Source of the DNA: Lampropedia aestuarii
GTDB taxonomy: Bacteria; Pseudomonadota; Gammaproteobacteria; Burkholderiales; Burkholderiaceae_C
Direction of reading: 5' to 3'
NCBI RefSeq assembly: GCF_004803635.1
Contig: NZ_SSWX01000006.1
Span: 124,001 to 188,000, forward strand
DNA length: 64,000 nucleotides
Of the stretch, positions 35,912-44,281 are shown piece by piece (position 1 is the stretch's first letter; every line of letters begins with the position of its first letter). A program made the translations under genes and the position numbers. Under the pieces are notes generated by a model. The model ran no database searches. It was not told where the DNA came from and saw only the letters and a list, made by a program, of their open reading frames with translations.

Positions 35912-36391
35912 ATGGCAGACACGCCCACTAAGACATTGCATCTGTATGTACTCAACGGTCCCAACCTGAATTTGCTGGGCACGCGTGAGCCGCAGGTATA
36001 TGGTCACCAGACCCTGGCCGATGTTGAGGCGCTGTGCCAGCGCACGGGGCGCGGCTACGGCTTCGAGGTGCATTGCCACCAAAGCAACCATGAAGGCGAT
36101 TTGGTCAGCTGGATCCATGAAGCGGGCTTGCACCACCGCAGTGGCCATCTCGCTGGCATTGTGCTGAACGCTGGCGCGTACACACACACCAGCGTGGCAT
36201 TGCTCGATGCGATCAAGGGCACGGGGGTGCCATTGATCGAGCTGCACATCAGCAATGTGCATGCGCGTGAGAGCTTTCGCCACCACTCCTACATTGCCAG
36301 TGCGGCCAAGGCGGTCATGTGTGGCTTTGGTGTGATGGGCTATGGCTTGGCCATTGATGCGATTGCGCGGTGGCAGGAAACCACTACGTAA
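35912..36391 (+). CDS. aroQ: 3-dehydroquinate dehydratase, type II
   Basis: A 159-residue shikimate-pathway enzyme. VLNGPNLNLLGTREP carries the conserved Arg/Tyr-side residues, CHQSNHEGDLVSWIHEA and VLNAGAYTHTSVAL the active-site Asn/His region, and LIELHISNVHARESFRHHSYI the substrate His/Arg. It follows the dehydrogenase by 10 bases. Confidence 0.95.
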   Translation: MADTPTKTLHLYVLNGPNLNLLGTREPQVYGHQTLADVEALCQRTGRGYGFEVHCHQSNHEGDLVSWIHEAGLHHRSGHLAGIVLNAGAYTHTSVALLDAIKGTGVPLIELHISNVHARESFRHHSYIASAAKAVMCGFGVMGYGLAIDAIARWQETTT

Positions 36392-36583
36392 AGGGTTGGG
36401 CTGGTATATGGTCAACGGCACTGAGGGCGAGCCTTGCCATACAAGGAAAACGCGAACGAAACCATCAATTGGTTCCACCCTGCTGGTGCTGGGTGTATCA
36501 TCAGTTGACGGCCATAGTAAAATACCATGTTCCTCCCCGCACGGCTTGGTAGCCGTAACATAGCGGTATCTTATAAAAACGCA

Positions 36584-36602
36584 GTACAAATCTGATTTGT
36601 AC
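36584..36602 (+). promoter_or_regulatory. 19-bp perfect palindrome upstream of the 36624 gene
   Basis: GTACAAAT-CTG-ATTTGTAC lies 22 bases before the start codon. A possible promoter precedes it: TTGGTA near 36547 and a TTATAAAA box at 36570. The position downstream of the -10 suits a repressor operator or a leader hairpin. Confidence 0.5.
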
Positions 36603-36623
36603 GCATGAGAAGTTAGGCCAGCT

Positions 36624-37280
36624 ATGACAAACGATCACGAAGCCCCTTTTGAGATCCATGTTCACGGACAGGTCTTTGTCCGTCCTGATGTGGTGTTTGC
36701 CGACATTGAGCAAGCCCTGATGCCGATGTGGCGCTACGCCGGAGCCCGCTCTTTAGCCGGCGCGGCAGTGGGCTACTACGAAGAGGAGCCCGGTATTGAG
36801 TTTGTCGCCCGCGAACATGCGCTGCAAATTTGCTGGACCGTGCGTGGCAATGAGGCCTTTCGCCAAGTGCTCAACGATGTCTGCATGAACCTCAACGAGT
36901 TGGCTGACCGTGGTTGCGCCATCGAGGTGACGTTTTACGACCGCGCCTTCGACGAAATGGACGAAGATGAGGACGAAGACCAAGCGCCTGAGCACGAGGG
37001 TGAGTCACGCGATGATTTCTTCTTGTTGTTTGTTGGTCCAACGCCTTCGGCCATCATGCAAGTGCAGCGCGATTTGCTGGTGCAGGATGTGGTGAGCTTG
37101 ATGGAGCGCCATTTCGATGCCTCCGAGTTGACCGGGGTGGTTGCTGAAGTGGACCGCTTGTTCACAGGCCGCTTTGATGCCTTGGTCAGCTCTTTGGAGT
37201 TGGGCAAGCCGCCACGCGGTGAGTCCGGCCCGGGTGGCGGGCATGGCGGCGGTGGCAGACGCCCGCGCCATCAGCATTAA
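36624..37280 (+). CDS. Conserved protein of unknown function
   Basis: A 218-residue soluble protein beginning FEIHVHGQVFVRPDVVFADI, with YEEEPGIEFVAREHALQICW and LNELADRGCAIEVTFYDRAFDE, followed by an acidic run of Asp and Glu and a Gly/Arg/His-rich tail. I believe it belongs to a family found in Burkholderiales, but I cannot assign a function. It has its own apparent promoter and a palindrome upstream, and ends six bases from the convergent murI stop. Confidence 0.85.
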   Translation: MTNDHEAPFEIHVHGQVFVRPDVVFADIEQALMPMWRYAGARSLAGAAVGYYEEEPGIEFVAREHALQICWTVRGNEAFRQVLNDVCMNLNELADRGCAIEVTFYDRAFDEMDEDEDEDQAPEHEGESRDDFFLLFVGPTPSAIMQVQRDLLVQDVVSLMERHFDASELTGVVAEVDRLFTGRFDALVSSLELGKPPRGESGPGGGHGGGGRRPRHQH

Positions 37281-37286
37281 CAGGCT

Positions 37287-38087
37287 TTAAGCGGTCTGTC
37301 GCTGGGGCAGGCAGCGCTTTGCAATCGCATGTAAAAGATCGCTGTCACCACTGGTTTGTAGCCAAGTATGGCCTTGCTGTGTCGGCGGGGCCAGCAGGTC
37401 CAGCGCTTGGAGTTTTGCCTCGGTTTGCTTGGCAACAGCCGAGGCCGAGTCCAGCCATTGCACAGAAGCGGGCGCATGCTTTTGCAAGAGCGGTAAAACC
37501 AATGGATAGTGCGTACAACCCAACACGAGCGTGTCGACTGCTGGCTGCTGCTCTGTGCGTGCCAATGCCTGGGCAATATACAGGGCAGACAGTGCCTCAA
37601 TAGCTTGCGTATCTTGTTGCTCAATGGCTTTGGCCAAGCCATTGCAGGCCACGTGGCGAACCAAGGCGGATCCCTGCAACTGGGAGACCAGGTTTTGGTA
37701 TTTAGGACTGGCGAGGGTACGTGCCGTAGCCAGCACTGCAATATGGCCGCTGGTGGTGCTCGCCAAGGCCGGCTTGATCGCAGGCTCAACGCCAATGATT
37801 GGCATGGTTTGCCAACGCGCGCGCAGCGCATGGATCGCCACAGTCGTTGCGGTATTGCAAGCCACGACCAAGGCTTTGATCTGGTGCTGGCTTTGCAGTC
37901 CTTCGCTGATGTACAGGCTGCGCTCAGTGATAAAAGCATCGCTGCGTTCACCGTACGGGGCAAAGCCCGAGTCGGAGAAATAGACAAAGGTCTCATGCGG
38001 CAATTGCTGCTGCAGTGCTTGCAAAATGCTCAGGCCGCCGATGCCGCTGTCAAATACGCCGATTGGCAAGGAGGAGTGCGTACTCAT
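37287..38087 (-). CDS. murI: Glutamate racemase
   Basis: A 266-residue enzyme supplying D-glutamate for peptidoglycan. IGVFDSGIGGLSILQ is the N-terminal motif, VACNTATT contains the first catalytic Cys and LGCTHYPLVLPLL the second. The ATG at 38087 leaves the short Ser/His-rich N-terminus; the frame is open to 38219 without resemblance. It is convergent with the preceding gene and divergent from the LysR gene. Confidence 0.96.
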   Translation of the reverse strand: MSTHSSLPIGVFDSGIGGLSILQALQQQLPHETFVYFSDSGFAPYGERSDAFITERSLYISEGLQSQHQIKALVVACNTATTVAIHALRARWQTMPIIGVEPAIKPALASTTSGHIAVLATARTLASPKYQNLVSQLQGSALVRHVACNGLAKAIEQQDTQAIEALSALYIAQALARTEQQPAVDTLVLGCTHYPLVLPLLQKHAPASVQWLDSASAVAKQTEAKLQALDLLAPPTQQGHTWLQTSGDSDLLHAIAKRCLPQRQTA

Positions 38088-38445
38088 AGTGGGCAGGAAA
38101 AGACGCGCATCGCGTAGTGGATGAATCAGTGGAGTAAAACCGAAGTCTTCAGCGCATTGTATGGCCTGGTACGTGTGACTACAGCCACCTGCAGGAAACT
38201 GGCTGGCCTGCAGTAACAATGTGTGCAGGATTGATGCATGTATTTTTTACAAGCATGGGATGTATTTGTCTTTAGAATCATTTAATCGATATGCGCATCA
38301 AGTATGCTTAAGCACGATCGGGCACTAGCCTGAAAAATCCTCGCTGCTAGCTGGGGATCTGCCGGGTATTGTTACCGCAGCTGGGCCGCGTATGCCACAT
38401 TGGCACACAGTGCATTTTTACCTCTAAATTAAATATTAATAAACC
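38088..38445. other. Divergent intergenic region murI/LysR regulator
   Basis: A 358-base stretch, locally AT-rich around 38230-38310 and 38415-38440. A CATG-N13-CATG inverted arrangement near 38237-38257 could be a LysR-type site but is weak. No ORF or RNA is evident. Confidence 0.35.
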
Positions 38446-39390
38446 ATGGGTGCTACGACTCCAGCTCAAATTCATGCCCGGCTGAAGGTGTTTGTGATTG
38501 CTGCGCGCAGCTTGTCTTTTACCGAAGCGGGTGAGAGTCTGTGCATCACCACGGCGGCTGTGAGCCAGCAAATCAAGGCGCTGGAAGAGTGGCTGGGATT
38601 TAAGCTCTTCCAGCGGTTTTCGCGTCGCCTGGAGTTGACGGAGGAGGGCGAGCGCCTGCTGGCCACTGTGAGCCCGGCCTATGCCAACGTCGACTTGGCG
38701 ATTCACCGTTTGCGCGGTGGGCCGCTCTCTGGCATTGTGCGCATCCGCTCACTGCCCTCATTTCTTGGCATTTGGTTGGTGCCGCGCTTGCCACTGCTGA
38801 TGCAGCAGTACCCGCATATTGAATTGAGTCTGGAAGCCGAAGACAGCGCCCACTCATTGCGTGAGGGCGAGTTTGACATCGCCATCGATTTGAACGATGG
38901 CGGCATGCCTGGTTTTCAAAGCACGGTGCTGATGCAAGAGGCGATTTTTCCAGTGATTTCTCCCAAATTGCTGGCCGCAACAGGGCGGCCTTTGGCGAGT
39001 GTGGACGACCTGCAGCATTTTCCGGTGCTGCACGATGTCACCGCCTGGCGTGGCAGTGAGCCGTATGGCGAATGGGAGAGCTATCTGCGTGCGATTGATG
39101 CGGCCCATGTCGATGTGCGCCGTGGTTATATGTTCAACCGCCACCAAGCAACCATTGATGCAGCGAAGGTCGGCATGGGTGTGGCGATTGCTCGCCAGCG
39201 CCTGACTTTGGATGAGTTGGCCTCTGGGCTGTTGATTGAGCCATTTGGCAAGCGCGTGATGACCGGCAAAAGCTATTGCCTGGTCTATGCTGCCGGTGCC
39301 TTGGATGACAGACGGGGGGCCGCCGTGCACAACTGGCTGGTGGAACAATCCCAAGGCGAAGATATGGCTCGTTTGGTGCAGGCCAGCTGA
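38446..39390 (+). CDS. LysR-family transcriptional regulator (GcvA-like)
   Basis: A 314-residue regulator. An N-terminal winged helix-turn-helix is seen (LKVFVIAARSLSFTEAGES, TTAAVSQQIKALEEWLG, KLFQRFSRRLELTEEGE). The effector domain starts at about residue 93 and contains EGEFDIAIDLNDGG and DAAKVGMGVAIARQ, as in GcvA-type members. The target could be the convergent MFS gene or itself; nothing in the sequence decides. Confidence 0.93.
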   Translation: MGATTPAQIHARLKVFVIAARSLSFTEAGESLCITTAAVSQQIKALEEWLGFKLFQRFSRRLELTEEGERLLATVSPAYANVDLAIHRLRGGPLSGIVRIRSLPSFLGIWLVPRLPLLMQQYPHIELSLEAEDSAHSLREGEFDIAIDLNDGGMPGFQSTVLMQEAIFPVISPKLLAATGRPLASVDDLQHFPVLHDVTAWRGSEPYGEWESYLRAIDAAHVDVRRGYMFNRHQATIDAAKVGMGVAIARQRLTLDELASGLLIEPFGKRVMTGKSYCLVYAAGALDDRRGAAVHNWLVEQSQGEDMARLVQAS

Positions 39391-39463
39391 GTGAGCATGC
39401 ATTGAACAAGAGCGCTAGCGACCAAGCGCTTCCAGCATCGCCTGGCGAATTTGCAGCCCTACT

Positions 39464-40714
39464 TTACAGATCCAGGTGAGTGCGTTGGGCCAGCCTGCGG
39501 TCATGCAGGCAGGCCGCCATGGCGCAGCCAGCCAGCCCCAGCCCCAGCCAGCACACGGCCGACCAGCCACCGATGTCCCAAGCAACGACACCCAGCGCAG
39601 AGCCAGCCGAGGCACCCAGAAAATAGCCGGTCATGTAGATCGCATTGGCGCGTGAGCGGGCCTGGCTGGCCAATTGAAAAATCACGCTTTGGTTGCAAAT
39701 ATGCACGGCTGCAATCGCCACACCCAGCAAAAGCAAACCCATGGCAAAAATGCTGGCGCTGTGGGTGGCCAGCCACATGGGGGGCCATACGACCAATAGC
39801 AAGATGGCCGAAGCCAGCGAGGTGTTGGGCTCCAGTCCTCGGTCGGCCCATTGGCCAACCGGTTTGGCCACCAAGGCACTGGCCACACCGACCAGACTGA
39901 GCAAGCCAATTTGCATGTCATTGAATTGGTGGGGCGCTTTGCCAAGCAACAAGGCCATGGTCGAGAACAACACTGCCAGGCTGCCAAAGCTGAACGCGCC
40001 CATCAGGGTGCGGCTGCGCAGGCGCGGCTGGTGAGCGAACAAATCCACCAATGAGCGCATGGTGCTGGCGTAGCTGGCTTGGCTGCTGACCTGTGCTGCC
40101 TTGGATTTGGCAGGTGCTGCGAAGGCCGCTTTGGAGGGCAGGGTTTTGGCCAGGGCTGCTGCGACTGCCAGCATGAGTACAGCGGTCAGCACATAGACCG
40201 ATTGCCAGCCCGCAGTGCCCGAGAGAATGCCGGCAATGCTGCGAGCCGACTGGATGCCAATCAGCAGGCCAGTCATCAAGATGCCCACGGCGCGACCAGC
40301 TTGCTGGGGGGCGACCATCAGCGTAACCAAAGGCACCAGCACTTGTGCGGCCACCGAGAATATGCCTGCAATGGCAGAGCCCAGCCAGAACAATGCAATG
40401 TTGTCAGTGATCGCACACAGCAGCAAACCGGCAGCAGCCAGTGCCATCAATGTCACAATCAGCTTGCGGCGATCTAGCAAGTCGCCGAGCGGAACCAGAA
40501 ACAACAAACCGCCGGCATAGGCCAGCTGGGAGATCGTGACGCTATAGGCCGCTTGGGCTTCACTGACGTTGAGCCCGATGGCAATCGAATGCAGCAGCGG
40601 CTGGTTGATGTAGTTGCAGCCTGCGCACAGGCCGCAGGCAATCGCCATCAGCAGCAGCAAGGTGCCAGAGGCTTGCACCGGTGGCGCAGGAGTATGGGTG
40701 GGAGAGGAAGTCAT
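39464..40714 (-). CDS. MFS transporter
   Basis: A 416-residue transporter with about 12 hydrophobic segments. The YNI-type segment GLCAGCNYINQPLLHSIA and the loop motif PLGDLLDRRKLIVT between helices 2 and 3 are typical of drug/metabolite antiporters of the MFS. A charged loop around residues 190-215 separates the halves. The start at 40714 precedes SSPTHTPAPPVQ. The substrate is unknown. Repeat copy D lies upstream of its start, beyond its likely promoter. Confidence 0.92.
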   Translation of the reverse strand: MTSSPTHTPAPPVQASGTLLLLMAIACGLCAGCNYINQPLLHSIAIGLNVSEAQAAYSVTISQLAYAGGLLFLVPLGDLLDRRKLIVTLMALAAAGLLLCAITDNIALFWLGSAIAGIFSVAAQVLVPLVTLMVAPQQAGRAVGILMTGLLIGIQSARSIAGILSGTAGWQSVYVLTAVLMLAVAAALAKTLPSKAAFAAPAKSKAAQVSSQASYASTMRSLVDLFAHQPRLRSRTLMGAFSFGSLAVLFSTMALLLGKAPHQFNDMQIGLLSLVGVASALVAKPVGQWADRGLEPNTSLASAILLLVVWPPMWLATHSASIFAMGLLLLGVAIAAVHICNQSVIFQLASQARSRANAIYMTGYFLGASAGSALGVVAWDIGGWSAVCWLGLGLAGCAMAACLHDRRLAQRTHLDL

Positions 40715-40829
40715 GAAGAAGCCAGAGTGCGGGAAACCGGCCAAGTCTAATGACTTTATGCCAAACGTGCTGGCAGAGCCTGCGCGCATGCTTGAACGTG
40801 TGTTTCAAGCGCATGTGGTCAGCCTGTAA

Positions 40830-40958
40830 GAACCTGTTGACGATCTATTCGCAGTTGCGCAAGACACAAAAAACAGGCAACGCAGTAATGCGTTTTTTGC
40901 GCCGCATTGCATCCTTTTTGGTCTCAACGCGGTCTGCGAATAGATCGTCAACAGGCTC
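40830..40958. mobile_element. MITE-like element, short inverted copy D (129 bp)
   Basis: It has the best-paired ends of the family: CTGTTGACGATCTATTCGCA on the left is exactly complementary to the right end. The outermost bases are GAAC on the left and GCTC on the right. TAA flanks both sides (40827-40829 and 40959-40961). The interior runs in the opposite direction to copies A, B and F near its right end and is much shortened. As RNA the ends would form a very strong hairpin. It lies in the 315-base gap between the MFS start and the TusA-like gene. Confidence 0.8.
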
Positions 40959-41029
40959 TAAGGCTCGCTGGCACAGTCGGCGTGTGCTGTGCAGCGTACT
41001 TCTTTTGAGTTGATCCTGGCTGGCAGGAA

Positions 41030-41260
41030 CTACCTGCGGCGAATAATAAAGTGGTGAATCCCTGCCTCATCGGTGCGCTGCTCGACCAGCGCATTGCCAG
41101 TTTGTTTGGCAAAGGCGCTGAAGTCTTGCAGTGAGCCACTGTCAGTGGCAGTGACCAGCAAGAGTTGGCCGCTTTCCAGTGTGGCCAGCGCCCGCTTGGC
41201 CCGCAGGATCGGCTGTGGACAGCGCAGGCCTTGGGCATTGACTTCCAGGGCGATCTCCAT
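41030..41260 (-). CDS. TusA/SirA-family sulfur carrier protein
   Basis: A 76-residue single-domain protein with NAQGLRCPQPILRAKRAL, where the Cys-Pro-x-Pro motif carries the sulfur-accepting Cys of the TusA family. It overlaps the NUDIX gene stop (ATGA) and lies in a group with cysM, so a role in sulfur trafficking is plausible. Whether it is the tRNA thiolation TusA or a paralogue cannot be said. Confidence 0.92.
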   Translation of the reverse strand: MEIALEVNAQGLRCPQPILRAKRALATLESGQLLLVTATDSGSLQDFSAFAKQTGNALVEQRTDEAGIHHFIIRRR

Positions 41261-41865
41261 CAGTGCTTTCCTTCCAGCGTGTTGCTGCTCAATGGTGCTG
41301 GCGTATGTGTCAGCGGTGCGGTCGACTCTGGCGGGCGACCATTCGGATAGCGCTCAATCACCTCGGGTTCATGGCCTTGGCTGCGCAGCCATTTTTGCAG
41401 TGCGCGGCCAGTGCCAGAAGTCCACACGGTGGCCTTAGCAGGCTCGACCAGTTTGTATTCTGACAGCTCTGGCGAGAGGCGAATGTCGCCAGTGGCCACT
41501 ACATGGTAGGCAATCAGCACCTGGTTCATGCGCAGAAACTCCGACACGTCGATCAGGCGGCACGAGTGCACATCGAGGTTGATTTCTTCCTTGACTTCGC
41601 GCGCAATGCCGTCTTCAGGCGACTCGCCCGCTTCCATGAAGCCGGTGATCAGGCCAAAGAAGCGGTCTTTCCACAGCGCGTTGCGCGCGAGTACCAGCAG
41701 GCCGTTGTATTCGACCACAGCCGCCAGCACCGGCGTAGGGTTGTTCCAGTGGGTCCAGTTGCAGGCAGGGCAGCGCAGGCGCTCAACCATGCCGCTGTCT
41801 TCTTGCGATGCGGTCCAGGCCAGTGGCGAGCCGCAATGGGTGCAAAATCGAACTTCGTAAGCCAT
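41260..41865 (-). CDS. NUDIX hydrolase with N-terminal zinc ribbon
   Basis: A 201-residue protein. An N-terminal CTHCGSPL...CPAC zinc ribbon precedes a NUDIX domain with the box GFMEAGESPEDGIAREVKEE. The pattern resembles NudC-like NADH pyrophosphatases, although the SQPWPFPxS NudC signature is not seen, so substrate is open. The C-terminal 40 residues are Pro/Thr-rich. It starts at 41865 (ATG before AYEVRFCTHC) and is coupled to the TusA-like gene. Confidence 0.9.
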   Translation of the reverse strand: MAYEVRFCTHCGSPLAWTASQEDSGMVERLRCPACNWTHWNNPTPVLAAVVEYNGLLVLARNALWKDRFFGLITGFMEAGESPEDGIAREVKEEINLDVHSCRLIDVSEFLRMNQVLIAYHVVATGDIRLSPELSEYKLVEPAKATVWTSGTGRALQKWLRSQGHEPEVIERYPNGRPPESTAPLTHTPAPLSSNTLEGKH

Positions 41866-41913
41866 CGTATTCTTGGTCTTTCGGGTCTTGGTCACGCCAG
41901 GCGTGGGAGCTGT

Positions 41914-42816
41914 TTAAGCTGGAAACACACCGGTTGAGAGGTAGCGGTCGCCACGGTCGCAGACCACAAACACAATCGTGGCGTTTTCCACTTGGGCATT
42001 GATCTGGGTTGCGACCCACAAAGCGCCAGCGGCTGAAATACCACCAAAAATACCTTCTTCGCGTGCCAGGCGGCGGCACATCTCCTCGGCATCGTCCTGG
42101 GTGACGGAAATCTGGGTGTCTATCCTGCTGGGATCATAAATCTTTGGCAGATAAGCTTCAGGCCACTTGCGAATACCCGGAATGCGCGAGCCCTCGGCCG
42201 GTTGCGCGCCAATGATTTGAATGGCAGGGTTTTTTTCTTTCAGGAAGCGCGACACGCCAGTGATCGTGCCGGTTGTGCCCATCGCGCTGACAAAGTGGGT
42301 GATCTGGCCGCCTGTTTGCTCCCACAGCTCAGGGCCAGTGGTTTCGTAGTGGGTGCGCGGGTTGTCCGGGTTGGCAAACTGGTCGAGGATGACGCCCTGG
42401 CCTTGCTGCATCATGGTGTTGGCCAAATCGCGCGCCGCTTCCATGCCGCCGCTCTTGGGTGTGAGAATCAGCTCTGCGCCAAACGCCTTCATGGTTTGGG
42501 CGCGCTCAATCGACAAGTCCTCAGGCATGATCAGAATCATCCGGTAGCCTTTGATTGCAGCGGCCATTGCCAGCGCGATACCGGTATTGCCCGAGGTCGG
42601 CTCAATCAAGGTGTCACCTGGTTTGATCTCGCCACGCGCTTGCGCGCGCTCAATCATGGACAAGGCCGGGCGGTCCTTGACCGAACCAGCTGGGTTATTG
42701 CCTTCGAGTTTGGCCAAAATCGTATTGCCTCGTTGGCTGCTGGTGGCACTGTCAATGCGTTGCAAGGCAACGAGCGGCGTATTGCCTATGGTATTTTCAA
42801 TGGTTTTGTATTTCAT
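41914..42816 (-). CDS. cysM: Cysteine synthase B (O-acetylserine sulfhydrylase)
   Basis: A 300-residue PLP enzyme. IENTIGNTPLVAL, the PLP Lys in NPAGSVKDRPA, EPTSGNTGIALA and the GTTGTITG phosphate loop are visible. The short length and the RPAL after the Lys suit CysM rather than CysK. CysM can use thiosulfate. It is 48 bases upstream of the NUDIX-TusA pair on the same strand and divergent from the tRNA-Leu genes. Confidence 0.94.
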   Translation of the reverse strand: MKYKTIENTIGNTPLVALQRIDSATSSQRGNTILAKLEGNNPAGSVKDRPALSMIERAQARGEIKPGDTLIEPTSGNTGIALAMAAAIKGYRMILIMPEDLSIERAQTMKAFGAELILTPKSGGMEAARDLANTMMQQGQGVILDQFANPDNPRTHYETTGPELWEQTGGQITHFVSAMGTTGTITGVSRFLKEKNPAIQIIGAQPAEGSRIPGIRKWPEAYLPKIYDPSRIDTQISVTQDDAEEMCRRLAREEGIFGGISAAGALWVATQINAQVENATIVFVVCDRGDRYLSTGVFPA

Positions 42817-42853
42817 GCCATAAATATGCCATATAATGCGTGCTTCGACGCCT

Positions 42854-42940
42854 GCCGGAGTGGTGAAATTGGTAGACGCAGGGGACTCAAAATCCCCCGG
42901 GGTAAAACCCGTGCCGGTTCGATTCCGGCCTCCGGCACCA
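42854..42940 (+). tRNA. tRNA-Leu(CAA), copy 1
   Basis: An 87-base tRNA with acceptor GCCGGAG/CTCCGGC, anticodon loop CTCAAAA (anticodon CAA), a long class II variable arm (CGGGGTAAAACCCG) and an encoded CCA. It is identical in sequence to copy 2. Confidence 0.95.
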
Positions 42941-43005
42941 TCTCAATCACAGTGTGAGTAAGGATGGTTAGCGGCAGGTAGTTCGAAACACAACAAAGTG
43001 CATGG

Positions 43006-43032
43006 ATGCCACCAACAAGCGGTGGCATTTTT
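43006..43032 (+). terminator. Probable terminator between the two tRNA-Leu genes
   Basis: The stem ATGCCACC / GGTGGCAT with a seven-base loop is followed by TTTTT. Confidence 0.7.
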
Positions 43033-43052
43033 GATGCGAACTTTGACTCCTT

Positions 43053-43139
43053 GCCGGAGTGGTGAAATTGGTAGACGCAGGGGACTCAAAATCCCCCGGG
43101 GTAAAACCCGTGCCGGTTCGATTCCGGCCTCCGGCACCA
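43053..43139 (+). tRNA. tRNA-Leu(CAA), copy 2
   Basis: Identical over all 87 bases to copy 1, which ends 112 bases upstream. The flanks differ, so only the tRNA itself is shared. A terminator follows at 43189. Confidence 0.95.
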
Positions 43140-43188
43140 TCTTTTCAGATGGTTCAAAAGCAGGTCTTGCAAAGATCAGTAGCACATC

Positions 43189-43213
43189 AAAGCCACCTTT
43201 TGGGTGGCTTTTT
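43189..43213 (+). terminator. Rho-independent terminator after tRNA-Leu copy 2
   Basis: The stem AAAGCCACC / GGTGGCTTT with a five-base loop is followed by TT. Confidence 0.8.
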
Positions 43214-43228
43214 GCGTTTGAGCACTTG

Positions 43229-43382
43229 GAGCCTGTTCAAAGTCTCCACGCAGACCGCGTTGGAGCCCAAAAGGCAAGGCACAAAAAGCGCATTACTGCG
43301 TTGAAGCCTCCTAAAGCGCCTTGAGGCGTTGCCCGTTTTGCCCATGCTCGGCAACAGCAGGCACCGGGATGTTCTTGGCACA
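43229..43382. repeat. Truncated MITE-like element, copy E
   Basis: It begins GAGCCTGTTCAAAGTCTCCA and continues CGCAGACCGCGTTGGAGCCC, matching the left half of copy A, then AAGGCACAAAAAGCGCATTACTGCG. The interior is rearranged and no convincing right terminal repeat is present; the right boundary is approximate. It lies between the tRNA-Leu terminator and the convergent outer-membrane protein gene. Confidence 0.65.
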
Positions 43383-43419
43383 AAGCCCCAGGGCAGGGCG
43401 TCTGCATCTGGGGCTTGTT
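43383..43419 (-). terminator. Possible terminator of the outer-membrane barrel gene
   Basis: Read on the minus strand, AAGCCCCAG / CTGGGGCTT with a 16-base loop is followed by TG and few T residues. It is a weak terminator candidate 80 bases after the gene's stop. Confidence 0.4.
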
Positions 43420-43496
43420 TGCGCGTTTAACCGCTGCGGTGTGCCTGGTGTCTTACCGCTCTGCGGTGGGGGACGCAGCTGTTGCCATTACAAGCA

Positions 43497-44168
43497 TTAA
43501 AAACTGTAGCGCACGCCGAGTGTGATTTCGTTGCTGACCAGTTTGGCTCGCATTTGCTCGTCCTGCAGGCCGCGCACGTTGGTGAAATTGTTGGCGCCAC
43601 TCTTGGCTTTGCCCATGTCGACGTAGCGGTAGCCCAGGTCAATATGGACTTTTTGGACGGGTGAATATGTCACGCCAAAGCCAAGTGAATAAGCCAGATT
43701 GTTTTCGGTGCCACTGAAAAATTGGCGGCCTTCATTGCCTTGCCAACCACTCGACTGCAGGCGCGCCATACCCAGGCCGGCCATGCCGTACAAAGAAAAT
43801 TGCGTATTCAGTGGGAGGTCTTTGTAGCCGTTGAGCATCAGGCGCTGTGAACGGATTTTGTGGTGGTTGAAGCTGGTTGGAAAGTTGGTCGAGCCGCTGG
43901 TGAATTCGTTGCTCTTTGGCAGTGTGTACTCTGCTTCTACGCGCCAATTCGAGGGTAGCAGGTAGCCCAGCGCCACGGAGCCGCTGGTGGCCTTGTTGCT
44001 GTTGTCGCCCGGCACAAACTGGCCAAGGCCGGGGCGGGCGCTGGAGTCCATGTCGCGTGCTTTGAACTCTGAAGGGTTGATTCGCAGCGCGCCGTACCAG
44101 CCATCATCGGCAAAAGCGCTGCCAGATGCAGCCAGGATCAAAAAGGGGATCAGGTGTTGGATTTTCAT
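43497..44168 (-). CDS. Outer-membrane beta-barrel protein
   Basis: A 223-residue protein with a signal peptide (KIQHLIPFLILAASGSAFA). Alternating strands follow (GSVALGYLLPSNWRVEAEYT, SLYGMAGLGMARLQ, SLGFGVTYSPVQKVHIDLGYRYVDMG) and the last residues are TLGVRYSF; the terminal Phe is the BAM recognition residue. It resembles small OmpA-like/Opacity-type barrels. No partner or function can be assigned. The start at 44168 begins the signal peptide. Confidence 0.88.
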   Translation of the reverse strand: MKIQHLIPFLILAASGSAFADDGWYGALRINPSEFKARDMDSSARPGLGQFVPGDNSNKATSGSVALGYLLPSNWRVEAEYTLPKSNEFTSGSTNFPTSFNHHKIRSQRLMLNGYKDLPLNTQFSLYGMAGLGMARLQSSGWQGNEGRQFFSGTENNLAYSLGFGVTYSPVQKVHIDLGYRYVDMGKAKSGANNFTNVRGLQDEQMRAKLVSNEITLGVRYSF

Positions 44169-44281
44169 GGTGGATTGTCTATGCGTCGATTGCAGCAGGT
44201 GCCTTGCAGGGCATGTGCACAACTATAAAAAAACACCATGGGCATGCCAATGCGGCGCGCTACGTTCGTGCCTGCGTATAA

